NCBI RefSeq assembly: GCF_007018905.1 | Contig: NZ_CP041402.1 | Span: forward strand, 3,212,001 to 3,276,000 | DNA length: 64,000 nt | Direction of reading: 5' to 3' | Origin: Tardiphaga sp. vice304 | Lineage (GTDB): Bacteria > Pseudomonadota > Alphaproteobacteria > Rhizobiales > Xanthobacteraceae | In this document: positions 18,870 to 27,103 of the stretch, in pieces | How positions within the stretch are numbered: position 1 is the stretch's first letter | Layout of the letters: every line of letters begins with the position of its first letter | Notes under the pieces: model-generated | Told to the model about the DNA's origin: nothing | Database searches by the model: none | What the model saw: the letters and a program-made list of their open reading frames with translations, nothing else | Position numbers and translations under genes: made by a program

Positions 18870-20846
18870 ATGACCCACAATATCCCTTGCCCCAACGCGC
18901 CGGCTCCCGGCATGCCCCTGATCGAAACCAATGTGGGTGAAGGCTTCTGGCGCAAGGGCCCGAACGAGCCGCTGCCGCCGCCCGATATGATGGGTCCCTA
19001 CATGCGCGGCCGGGCCGTGCCGACACGGCCGGTCAAAGGACGCAAGGCCTGGATCATCGGCAGCGGCATCGCCGGTCTGTCGGCCGCCTTTTACATGATC
19101 CGGGATGGCGGCATGAAGGGCGAGGACATCACGATCCTCGACTCGATGGACATCGCCGGCGGCTCGCTCGATGGCGCCGGCGACGCCGAAACCGGCTACA
19201 TCGTCCGCGGCGGCCGCGAGATGAACTTCAATTACGATAATTTCTGGGACGTGTTCCAGGATGTGCCGGCGCTGGAATTGGCCGAAGGCTACAGCGTGCT
19301 CGACGAATACCGGCTGGTGAACGACAACGACCTGAACTGGTCCAAGGCCCGGTTGATGCACCAGCAGGGAAAAATCCGGGATTTTTCGACGCTGGGCCTC
19401 AGCAAGTCGCATCAGTGGGAGCTCATCAAGCTTCTGCTCAAGCGCAAGGAAGAGCTCGACGACGTCACGATCGAGCAATATTTCAGCAAGAGCTTCTTCG
19501 AGACCAACTTCTGGTATCTGTGGCGATCGATGTTTGCCTTCGAGAACTGGCAGAGCCTGCTAGAGATGAAGCTCTACATGCATCGCTTCCTCGATGCGCT
19601 CGACGGGATGGCCGACATGTCGACCTGCGTTTTCCCGAAGTACAATCAATATGACAGCTTCGTCGTGCCGTTGCTCCGCCTGCTGAAGGACAAGGGCGTC
19701 AAGGTGCAGTTCGACACAAGGGCCTATGACCTCGACATGTTGGAACAGCAGGGCCAGCGCACCGTCACCGCGATCCGCTGCAAGGTCGGCGGTAACGACG
19801 AGAGCATCGCCATCGGTCCGGACGACATGGTGTTCGCGCTTACGGGATCGATGACCGAGGGCACGGCCTATGGCGACATGGACACGGCCCCGGTTCTGGC
19901 CCGCGATGCCAAGCCGGGCGAGGACAGCGACTGGATGCTGTGGAAGAACCTCGCCAGCAAATCGCCGATATTCGGCAAGCCGGAAAAATTCTGCGGCAAT
20001 GCCGCGGCATCGACGTGGGAATCGGCGACGCTGACCTGCAAGCCCTCACCGCTGGTAGACAGGCTGAAGGAATTGTCGGTCAACGATCCCTATTCGGGAA
20101 AGACCGTGACCGGTGGCGTGATCACCTTTACGGATTCCAACTGGGTGCTGAGCTTCACCTGCAACCGCCAGCCGCACTTCCCGACACAGCCTGACGACGT
20201 GCTGGTGCTGTGGGTCTATGCGCTGCTGATGGACAAGGATGGCAACTACGTCAAGAAGCCGATGCCGGCCTGCAACGGCCGCGAGATCCTGGCTGAGCTT
20301 TGCTACCATCTCGGCATCGTCGACCAGCTTGACGCCGTCGCCGCCAACACCAAGGTCCGCATCGCGCTGATGCCGTTCATTACAGCGCAGTTCATGCCGC
20401 GCGCGGCAGGCGATCGCCCCCGCGTCGTGCCTGCGGGCTGCACCAACCTCGCCTTGATGGGGCAGTTCGTGGAAACCAGCAACGACATCATCTTCACGAT
20501 GGAATGTTCGGTGCGAACGGCGCGGATCGGCGTCTACACGCTGCTGGGGCTGCCCAGGCAGGTCGCCGATATCAGTCCGACGCAATATGATATCCGCAAT
20601 CTGATGAAGGCAGCCCGCGTGCTCAACAATAACGAGCCGTTCATGGGCGAACGGCTGCTGCATCGCCTGCTCGATAAGACCTATTTCGCCCATATCCTCC
20701 CGCCATTGCCGGAGCGAGACGGAGAGCTCGGCGAGCGTGTGGAAGCCGAGATGGCGACGCTTCTGGGCAAAGGAAGTCATGCGCTCGCAGCGGTGTTCGG
20801 CTGGTTCGACCAGCTGCGCGACGGGCCGCGGAGCAAGTCCAAATAG
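18870..20846 (+). CDS. ohyA: Oleate hydratase (MCRA family, FAD-dependent)
   Basis: Oleate hydratase adds water across the cis-9 double bond of oleate and related unsaturated fatty acids to give 10-hydroxy acids, using FAD structurally. The 658-aa protein has the N-terminal dinucleotide fold [15 protein letters not shown], followed by [20 protein letters not shown] and [14 protein letters not shown], which are strongly conserved in this family and include the catalytic Glu in the GGREM context, and [14 protein letters not shown]. The ATG at 18870 is preferred: AAGGA lies seven bases upstream and the protein lacks a signal peptide. It is transcribed alone or with the TetR gene after it. Likely roles are detoxifying or modifying host or plant fatty acids. 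Confidence 0.95.
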   Translation: MTHNIPCPNAPAPGMPLIETNVGEGFWRKGPNEPLPPPDMMGPYMRGRAVPTRPVKGRKAWIIGSGIAGLSAAFYMIRDGGMKGEDITILDSMDIAGGSLDGAGDAETGYIVRGGREMNFNYDNFWDVFQDVPALELAEGYSVLDEYRLVNDNDLNWSKARLMHQQGKIRDFSTLGLSKSHQWELIKLLLKRKEELDDVTIEQYFSKSFFETNFWYLWRSMFAFENWQSLLEMKLYMHRFLDALDGMADMSTCVFPKYNQYDSFVVPLLRLLKDKGVKVQFDTRAYDLDMLEQQGQRTVTAIRCKVGGNDESIAIGPDDMVFALTGSMTEGTAYGDMDTAPVLARDAKPGEDSDWMLWKNLASKSPIFGKPEKFCGNAAASTWESATLTCKPSPLVDRLKELSVNDPYSGKTVTGGVITFTDSNWVLSFTCNRQPHFPTQPDDVLVLWVYALLMDKDGNYVKKPMPACNGREILAELCYHLGIVDQLDAVAANTKVRIALMPFITAQFMPRAAGDRPRVVPAGCTNLALMGQFVETSNDIIFTMECSVRTARIGVYTLLGLPRQVADISPTQYDIRNLMKAARVLNNNEPFMGERLLHRLLDKTYFAHILPPLPERDGELGERVEAEMATLLGKGSHALAAVFGWFDQLRDGPRSKSK

Positions 20847-20890
20847 CGAAGGGCCTGCAAAAAGGTTCGGTAGTAGAAAAGCGTCGGACG

Positions 20891-20916
20891 GGGGAAGCGG
20901 AGCGCGCCGCTTCCCC
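20891..20916 (+). terminator. Strong hairpin between oleate hydratase and tetR genes
   Basis: GGGGAAGCGG (20891-20900) pairs perfectly with CCGCTTCCCC (20907-20916) around a six-base loop. Only short T runs follow, so it may act as a partial terminator or mRNA-stability element, lowering regulator expression relative to the enzyme. Confidence 0.55.
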
Positions 20917-20946
20917 TTCACGGTACACACGATCGAGATCGGGAAA

Positions 20947-21573
20947 ATGCGGAAGACGAGAGAGCAAAGCCGATTGGAGACGCGTCAGCGCCTGCTCGCA
21001 TCGGCGCGCGCCGCGATCGTGCGCGATGGCGTGGGGGCGTTGTCGTTGCGCGGACTATGCGAGGAGGCCGGTTTTTCGCAGGGCGCCTTCTACTCGAACT
21101 TCGCCGGCCGCGACGATCTGTTGATTGCGCTGATGGAGAGCCACATTCATGGCGAGGTGGAAGTGCTTCGCGGCCTTGTTGAGGTTACCCGCACCCACTC
21201 GCTGGACGATTTTCTCGCGGCGCTTGCCGTGCATCTGGCTGATCTCGCAGAGCAGACCAGATGGTCGCTGCTGGCCATTGAACTGCAGCTTCATGCCCGG
21301 CGCGACCCCGGTTTCGCAGAAGCCTATGATGACGCCAACACCGGCTATTTCGCCGAGTTCGCGTCGCTGGTCGATGACATCGTCCGGCGTCACGACCTGG
21401 CGCCGGCCTTGCCGCCGTTGCAGATCACCATGGGGCTCTATGCGCTGTGGTCAGGTCTTGCCGTGCAAGGCGTGGTGGCCGGAGCCCCGCCGCGCGATAA
21501 AATCTTTCTCGCTTTTCTTCGCGCCGTCATTGGTGGATGGCCATCGGCGCGAGAGCACGGACGCATCGTTTAA
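20947..21573 (+). CDS. TetR/AcrR-family transcriptional regulator
   Basis: A 208-aa one-component repressor-type regulator. Residues 1-60 form the TetR DNA-binding domain: RQRLLASARAAIVRDG, then the helix-turn-helix LSLRGLCEEAGFSQGAFYSNF, a very typical form. The rest is an all-helical ligand-binding and dimer domain. The ATG at 20947 is the first that gives the standard N-terminus; the frame is open upstream into the hydratase gene. It follows the oleate hydratase on the same strand, and a perfect palindrome upstream of that gene is a likely target, so it probably senses fatty acids or fatty acyl-CoA. The ligand is inferred. Confidence 0.9.
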   Translation: MRKTREQSRLETRQRLLASARAAIVRDGVGALSLRGLCEEAGFSQGAFYSNFAGRDDLLIALMESHIHGEVEVLRGLVEVTRTHSLDDFLAALAVHLADLAEQTRWSLLAIELQLHARRDPGFAEAYDDANTGYFAEFASLVDDIVRRHDLAPALPPLQITMGLYALWSGLAVQGVVAGAPPRDKIFLAFLRAVIGGWPSAREHGRIV

Positions 21574-21583
21574 CCCGGTCAGC

Positions 21584-21616
21584 AAAAAGCCGCCCGGTTT
21601 GGCCGGGCGGCTTTTT
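21584..21616. terminator. Bidirectional terminator between tetR and rne
   Basis: An A5 run and GCCGCCCGG (21584-21597) pair with CCGGGCGGC and a T5 run (21603-21616) around a five-base loop. The symmetric A and T tracts let it serve both convergent genes. Confidence 0.92.
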
Positions 21617-21636
21617 ATTGTTCGTTTGGGTCGAGT

Positions 21637-24600
21637 CTACTCGCCGTTGCCGAATGCGCGGGACCACCATCCGGCCTTGCGGGGCGCGGTGTCGGTACCG
21701 GCGTCCGGCTTGGCGGGCTCCGGCGCTGGGACGGGCGCTGGCGCTGCGACAGGCTCAGGTGCCGCAGCGACCGGTTCAGGCGCCGCAGCGACCGGGGCGG
21801 CGACGGGCGCAGCGGAGGAGCCGAAGCTGACCTTCTCGCGGACCGTCGAACGGCGGCGGGCGGCAGCCTTGTCGTCGTCCTGCGCAACGGCTTCCGGGGC
21901 CGGCTCCGGCTCCGGCGTAGCGACGGGCTGCGGCGGGGCGGTCGCGGGTTCGGCATTGAACGACGCCGGCTGCGCCGGCTCGGCCTGTCCGGCGATCGCT
22001 TCCGTCAGCGTCGAGTCATGCGGCCGCAGCGAGCTGCCGTCGTGCGGCACCGGACCGCCTTCGAGGTCGGCGACCGCCTCAGAGGCTTCGGAAGCCTGCA
22101 GCGGACCGAGTTCGTCGGCGATCGAGCCGACGACACCGTCTTCCGGACCGCCACGCCGGCGACGACCACCGCGACGGCCGCGGCGGCGCGGACGGCGCTC
22201 GCCATCGACCGGCTCGGCACGGGCTTCGCCGGGCACGTCCTCGGATTCCTCGTCGTCGCCTTCGGCGTCGTCACCGACGGCCTCCACGAGACCTTCGCTG
22301 GCGAAGGCGGCGGCTTCATTCACGTCACGCTCGGCCACCGGCCCGCCTTCGCGGGTCTCGCCGGCACGGCCACGACGACGCCGGCGGCGCTTGCGCTTGC
22401 GGCCATCGGCATCGGTGTCGCTGCCGGCGCTCTCGGCGGCGTTGTCGTCGTCGGCCGACCCATCGGCCGGACCATCGACCAGACCTTCGGTCTCCTCGGT
22501 CTCGATTTCGGCTTCGACCTCGAACAGGTCTTCATCGTCGAACGGCTCTTCTTCCAGCGGTGGCGGGAAGGCGGCGACCTGGGCGGCAAGGATGCCCTTG
22601 GCGGCTTCCAGCGTATGCACCTGGTCGCCGCGGTCGATCACGAAGGACTGCTGACCGGTGATGCTGGCGTCGGCGATCACGGCGAGCGTGACCTTGAAGG
22701 AGCTTTCGAGATCCCGCAGATGGCCGCGCTTGTGATTGAGCACATAGAGCGCGACGTCGGTGCGGGTGCGAACCACCATGTTATGGGTGGCACCCTTCAT
22801 CAGGATCTCTTCCATGCCGCGCAGCAGCTGCAGCGCAACGGAGGAGACCGAACGGACGTGGCCGCTGCCGCCGCAATGCGTGCAGACCTCGGTGGAGCTT
22901 TCCAGCACGCTGGCGCGGATGCGCTGGCGCGACATTTCGAGCAGGCCGAAATGCGAGATGCGTCCGACCTGGATGCGTGCGCGATCCTGCCGCAGGCAGT
23001 CGCTCATCTTGCGCTCGACGGAGCGGTTGTTGCGCTTCTCATCCATGTCGATGAAGTCGATGACGATCAGGCCGGCGAGATCGCGCAACCGGAGCTGACG
23101 CGCAACTTCTTCCGCGGCTTCAAGATTGGTCTTGAGCGCGGTGTCCTCGATGTGATGCTCCTTGGTGGAGCGGCCGGAGTTGACGTCGATCGAGACCAGC
23201 GCTTCGGTCTGGTTGATGACGATGTAGCCGCCGGACTTCAGCTGCACGGTCGGCGAGAACATTGCGTCCAACTGGCTCTCGACACCCATCCGCGAGAACA
23301 GCGGCTGGCCGTCGCGATACAGCTTCACCGCGCGAACGTTCGACGGCATCAGCATGTGCATGAAGTCGCGGGCTTCCTGATAGCCAGCTTCGCCGGCGAC
23401 CTGGATCTCGTCGATTTCCTTGTTGTAGAGGTCGCGCAGCGAACGCTTGATCAGCGAGCCTTCCTCGTAGACGAGGGTGGGCGCCTGCGACTTCAGCGTC
23501 ATGTCGCGGACGGTTTCCCACATCCGGATCAGATATTCGAAGTCGCGCTTGATTTCCGGCTTGGTGCGGGAGGCGCCTGCGGTGCGCAGGATGATCCCCA
23601 TGCCTTCCGGCACGTCGAGGTCGGAGACCACTTCCTTGAGGCGGGAGCGATCCTGCGCCGAGGTGATCTTGCGCGAGATGCCGCCACCGCGCGCGGTGTT
23701 CGGCATCAAGACGGCATAGCGGCCGGCCAGCGACAGGTAGGTGGTCAGCGCGGCGCCCTTGTTGCCGCGCTCTTCCTTGACGACCTGCACCAGCATCACC
23801 TGGCGGCGCTTGATGACTTCCTGGATCTTGTACTGGCGGCGCGGCCGGAAGGCGCGCTCGGGCACTTCTTCCAGAACGTCGTCGCCGCCGACGGATTCGA
23901 CCTGATCCTCTTCGGCTTCTTCTTCCTCGTCTTCCTCGTCGTCATGCTCGTCGGCTTCTACGGCCGCGTGCTCGTCGTGGTGCACGGCGTCGTCGGCATG
24001 CGCCAGGTTCTTCGCGGCGGCGTAGGCGGCGTCATGATGGTCTTCATGGGCGTGGTCGTCGTGACCGTGATCATGCGCTTCGGTCGCAACGGCAGCCACC
24101 GGTTCGGCCAGTTCGGCGGCCGTTTCCGGCGCGGCGGTTTCGGCCACCGGCTGGTCCGGGTGGATTTCGGAAGCGGGGGTCTCGGAAGCGGGGGTCTCGG
24201 ACGTCACGGCTTCAACGGCCGGCGTCGCGGCAGCGGGCGCCTCGGCGATCGAAGTCTCGGACACAGGAACCTCGGCGACGGGTGCCTCGGCATCGATCGG
24301 CGCAGCGTGGCTCTCGTGATGGTGGTCGCCGAAGGCTTCGCCGGTTACAGCGGGCTCGCCGTGGGAATGGTCACCCTCGGCATGGTCATGGGCGTGGCTG
24401 TGCGGCTGACCGTCGTGGTCATGCTCGTGATGCTCGCCGGCATGGTGGCCTTCGTCATGGGCATGAACGTGTTCGCCGGCGGGCGCGTCGAAAGCGGGAT
24501 CGCGCGGCTGCTCGGCCTGTGACGGATCCTGCGCGACGACGTCGCTCTGCACGCGCTCGCCGCCGCTGCGGCGGCGCGAGTTGCGATGACGCGGGCGCTT

Positions 24601-24936
24601 GCTGCCGCGGCTGGAACGGTTGTCGGTCTCTTCTTCGGCCTCGCGATGGGCGCGTTCGTCGGCCTCGATCAGCGCCAGACGGTCGGCGACCGGGATCTGG
24701 TAGTAATCGGGGTGGATTTCGCTGAAGGCGAGGAAGCCGTGGCGGTTGCCGCCATATTCGATGAAAGCGGCCTGCAGCGAGGGCTCTACGCGGGTGACTT
24801 TGGCAAGGTAGATGTTGCCGCGAAGCTGCTTGCGCTGCGCGGTCTCGAAATCAAATTCCTCGACGCGATTGCCGCGGATCACGACGACCCGGGTCTCTTC
24901 CGCGTGGGTGGCATCGATCAACATTTTGTTGGGCAT
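21637..24936 (-). CDS. rne: Ribonuclease E
   Basis: RNase E is the essential endonuclease that starts mRNA decay and processes rRNA and tRNA. The 1099-aa protein begins MPNKMLIDATHAEETRVVV, has the S1 domain start AKVTRVEPSLQAAFIEYG, then a very long insertion (roughly residues 105-370) that is acidic and strongly His-rich, then the rest of the catalytic core: the DNase I-like active site VSIDVNSGRST and IVIDFIDMDEKRN, and the zinc link VCTHCGGSG. The C-terminal third is an acidic/basic, Ala-Pro-rich scaffold with an Arg-rich patch (RRPRRRGRRGGRRRRGG) for RNA binding. ATGs at 24948 and 24936 are both possible; the latter fits the family. The long leader upstream is probably regulatory. Confidence 0.95.
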   Translation of the reverse strand: MPNKMLIDATHAEETRVVVIRGNRVEEFDFETAQRKQLRGNIYLAKVTRVEPSLQAAFIEYGGNRHGFLAFSEIHPDYYQIPVADRLALIEADERAHREAEEETDNRSSRGSKRPRHRNSRRRSGGERVQSDVVAQDPSQAEQPRDPAFDAPAGEHVHAHDEGHHAGEHHEHDHDGQPHSHAHDHAEGDHSHGEPAVTGEAFGDHHHESHAAPIDAEAPVAEVPVSETSIAEAPAAATPAVEAVTSETPASETPASEIHPDQPVAETAAPETAAELAEPVAAVATEAHDHGHDDHAHEDHHDAAYAAAKNLAHADDAVHHDEHAAVEADEHDDEEDEEEEAEEDQVESVGGDDVLEEVPERAFRPRRQYKIQEVIKRRQVMLVQVVKEERGNKGAALTTYLSLAGRYAVLMPNTARGGGISRKITSAQDRSRLKEVVSDLDVPEGMGIILRTAGASRTKPEIKRDFEYLIRMWETVRDMTLKSQAPTLVYEEGSLIKRSLRDLYNKEIDEIQVAGEAGYQEARDFMHMLMPSNVRAVKLYRDGQPLFSRMGVESQLDAMFSPTVQLKSGGYIVINQTEALVSIDVNSGRSTKEHHIEDTALKTNLEAAEEVARQLRLRDLAGLIVIDFIDMDEKRNNRSVERKMSDCLRQDRARIQVGRISHFGLLEMSRQRIRASVLESSTEVCTHCGGSGHVRSVSSVALQLLRGMEEILMKGATHNMVVRTRTDVALYVLNHKRGHLRDLESSFKVTLAVIADASITGQQSFVIDRGDQVHTLEAAKGILAAQVAAFPPPLEEEPFDDEDLFEVEAEIETEETEGLVDGPADGSADDDNAAESAGSDTDADGRKRKRRRRRRGRAGETREGGPVAERDVNEAAAFASEGLVEAVGDDAEGDDEESEDVPGEARAEPVDGERRPRRRGRRGGRRRRGGPEDGVVGSIADELGPLQASEASEAVADLEGGPVPHDGSSLRPHDSTLTEAIAGQAEPAQPASFNAEPATAPPQPVATPEPEPAPEAVAQDDDKAAARRRSTVREKVSFGSSAAPVAAPVAAAPEPVAAAPEPVAAPAPVPAPEPAKPDAGTDTAPRKAGWWSRAFGNGE

Positions 24937-25088
24937 TTGGGGGCTCATGGCGGCGGAGGGCGCGCGTGGCGGCAAGCGCGAAGGGCGCAGCCGGGTGACG
25001 CAACGGTCCACCTGATTCGGGGGTGAAAGGAAGGCCGAAACGCAACCCGGGGCGCCGTGCCGATCGCAGACCCAGTGCAGGGCGACGC

Positions 25089-25264
25089 GCGAAGCTGAGG
25101 CTTCGCATCGGCGCAGGTCCCGTATAGGTCTTCGTCGGCATCACAGTCTGGCGCATCAAGCGTCGGCCCGTCTAAATCTCGGCGGCAATGGCGCCGCCTT
25201 TATTGCTGGCGTCCGGCGAAAGAGGTCGCCGGCTCTCGCCTATCCCGCGCGTAAAAGCGGGATA
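25089..25264 (-). promoter_or_regulatory. Candidate structured leader of rne
   Basis: Four perfect hairpins stand in a row upstream of rne: 25089-25106 (7-bp stem), 25181-25198 (6 bp), 25213-25232 (7 bp) and 25241-25264 (8 bp). The 689-bp gap between rne and the divergent amiC has no convincing gene. In enterobacteria the rne 5' UTR folds into stems that RNase E itself binds for feedback control; a similar role here is inferred. Part of the gap must also hold the amiC promoter. Confidence 0.5.
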
Positions 25265-25625
25265 ATCGGTCGTGACGTGTCTCAAAGCCGCCCCTGAACA
25301 AGATGGCCGGGGAACGGACGCCGCTCGGGCTAGAACCGCCCCTCTGATCAGCCGCGCGCTGCGCGGGCTGGTGAAGGGAGATCGGAAAAACGCTGGTTCC
25401 GCCAGATATTTACCTGAGGAAACCGGCGCTGCACCGGGAGGCTGAAACGACACAATCGGGAGTTAAACCGTCAGCCCTTCGGTCATACGTCGATTGGCGG
25501 CCCCATGCAAGGGAAGCGTCACAGCGCTGCAACACTCCCGACTAATCGGCGCGACCCGGTTAAGCTTCGATTAACCCTGCGGTTCTATTGCGTTAAACGG
25601 GGCTGTAACGGAGGCACTGGATTCG

Positions 25626-26909
25626 TTGTCGGGCCGCGCAAACCAACTCATCGGGCTTTGGATGGCGCTTTCGGGCGTCGTGATCGGCTGCGGGTGGCCG
25701 GCGCCCGGCCGTGCCCAGGCTGAGTCGGCGCCCGCTGGGAATGTCAGCCCGTTTCCGGTCGCCTCCGACGTGCGGATCGCCGGCGACGACAAGCAGACCC
25801 GCTTTATCCTCGATCTTGACAAGAAGATCCCGCTGCGTGCCTTCGCGCTGGCCGATCCGTACCGGGTGGTGGTCGATATCCCCCAGGTCTCGTTCCAGCT
25901 CGAAGCTGGCGGCGGCACCGTCGCGCGCGGGCTGATCAAGGCGTTTCGCTACGGGCTGGTGATGCCCGGCGGTTCGCGGATCGTGTTTGACCTCTCCGGT
26001 CCGGCCAAAATCAAGAGCGCCTATGCGCTGGATCCGGCCAACGGCCAGCCGGCCCGGCTGGTGATCGACCTCGAGGCGGTCGATCGCGCCGCGTTCAGCC
26101 AGGCACTGGCCGTCGAGAGCAACGCCGAACTGCGGCCGGCGATCGAGGTCACCGGCTCGGCGCCTGCCGGCACCGCAGCTTCTGCCAACGATCCCCGCCC
26201 GGTGGTGGTGCTGGATCCTGGCCATGGCGGTATCGACAACGGCACCCAATCCGGCGGCGAGAGCGAAAAGGGCCTGGTGCTCAGCTTTGGCCTGGCGCTG
26301 CGCGACCGGCTGGAAAAGGCCGGCAAGTACCGCGTGGTGATGACCCGCAGCGACGATACCTTCATCGCGCTGAACGACCGCGTGAAGATGGCGCGTGGCC
26401 TGTCGGCGGCACTGTTTGTGTCGATTCACGCCGACGCCTTGCCGCGCGGCGAGGGCGAGGCGCATGGCGCCACGGTCTATACGCTGTCCGACAAGGCGTC
26501 GGACGCCGAGGCGCAGCGGCTGGCGGATTCGGAAAACAAGGCGGACGCCATCGGCGGCGTCAATCTCACCGAGGAGCCGACCGACGTCGCCGATATCCTG
26601 ATCGAGCTGACGCAGCGCGAGACCCGGACCTTTTCCAACCGTTTTGCGCGGCTGGTCGCCGCCGAAATGAAGACCACGGCGCGGATGCACAAGCATCCGC
26701 TGAAATCGGCCGGCTTCCGGGTGCTGAAGGCGCCGGACGTGCCCTCGGTGCTGATCGAACTCGGCTACGTCTCCAACAAGGACGACCTGCAGCAACTGCT
26801 GTCGGAAAACTGGCGCTCCCGGACGGTGGGCGCGGTGGCGCAGGCGATCGACGGGTTTTTCACGAAGAAGCTTGTATCGGCAGTGCCGGAAACCCGGCCG
26901 GGAAACTGA
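25626..26909 (+). CDS. amiC: N-acetylmuramoyl-L-alanine amidase with AMIN domain (AmiC type)
   Basis: This periplasmic zinc amidase cuts the amide bond between muramic acid and the stem peptide during cell separation. The 427-aa protein has a signal region (LIGLWMALSGVVIG), an AMIN domain (about residues 45-140, LRAFALADPYRVVVDIP) for septal targeting, and the Amidase_3 domain (about 190-415) with VLDPGHGGIDNGT, SEKGLVLSF, SIHADAL and the catalytic LIELGY. The start is a TTG at 25626: GGAGG lies 11 bases upstream and this start gives the signal peptide a charged N-terminus, whereas the in-frame ATG at 25662 would not. It is followed by mrcA, the usual order. Confidence 0.92.
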   Translation: MSGRANQLIGLWMALSGVVIGCGWPAPGRAQAESAPAGNVSPFPVASDVRIAGDDKQTRFILDLDKKIPLRAFALADPYRVVVDIPQVSFQLEAGGGTVARGLIKAFRYGLVMPGGSRIVFDLSGPAKIKSAYALDPANGQPARLVIDLEAVDRAAFSQALAVESNAELRPAIEVTGSAPAGTAASANDPRPVVVLDPGHGGIDNGTQSGGESEKGLVLSFGLALRDRLEKAGKYRVVMTRSDDTFIALNDRVKMARGLSAALFVSIHADALPRGEGEAHGATVYTLSDKASDAEAQRLADSENKADAIGGVNLTEEPTDVADILIELTQRETRTFSNRFARLVAAEMKTTARMHKHPLKSAGFRVLKAPDVPSVLIELGYVSNKDDLQQLLSENWRSRTVGAVAQAIDGFFTKKLVSAVPETRPGN

Positions 26910-27103
26910 AAAGACAGGGCTTTCGGCAATGAAAGCCCTAGTTTCGACACAGCGGCAGCTTTATAAAATTTTCACCACGGCCGCCAGAATCGGTCAGATC
27001 CCGCTTTGCCTGACCGGCCAATCGCCGGAACAGGATTGTTGCGCGGTAGTGGACGTCGCGTCATTTCAGGCTGCGGCACGTTGATGGAAACGGATCTTCG
27101 ATA

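Noticed and set aside
22018..24522. An 834-residue plus-strand frame opposite rne
   Set aside because: RNase E motifs on the minus strand are unambiguous; the plus-strand frame has no domain.
25172..25453. A 93-residue minus-strand frame in the rne leader
   Set aside because: It overlaps three perfect hairpins, has no ribosome site and shows low-complexity composition; the leader interpretation is simpler.
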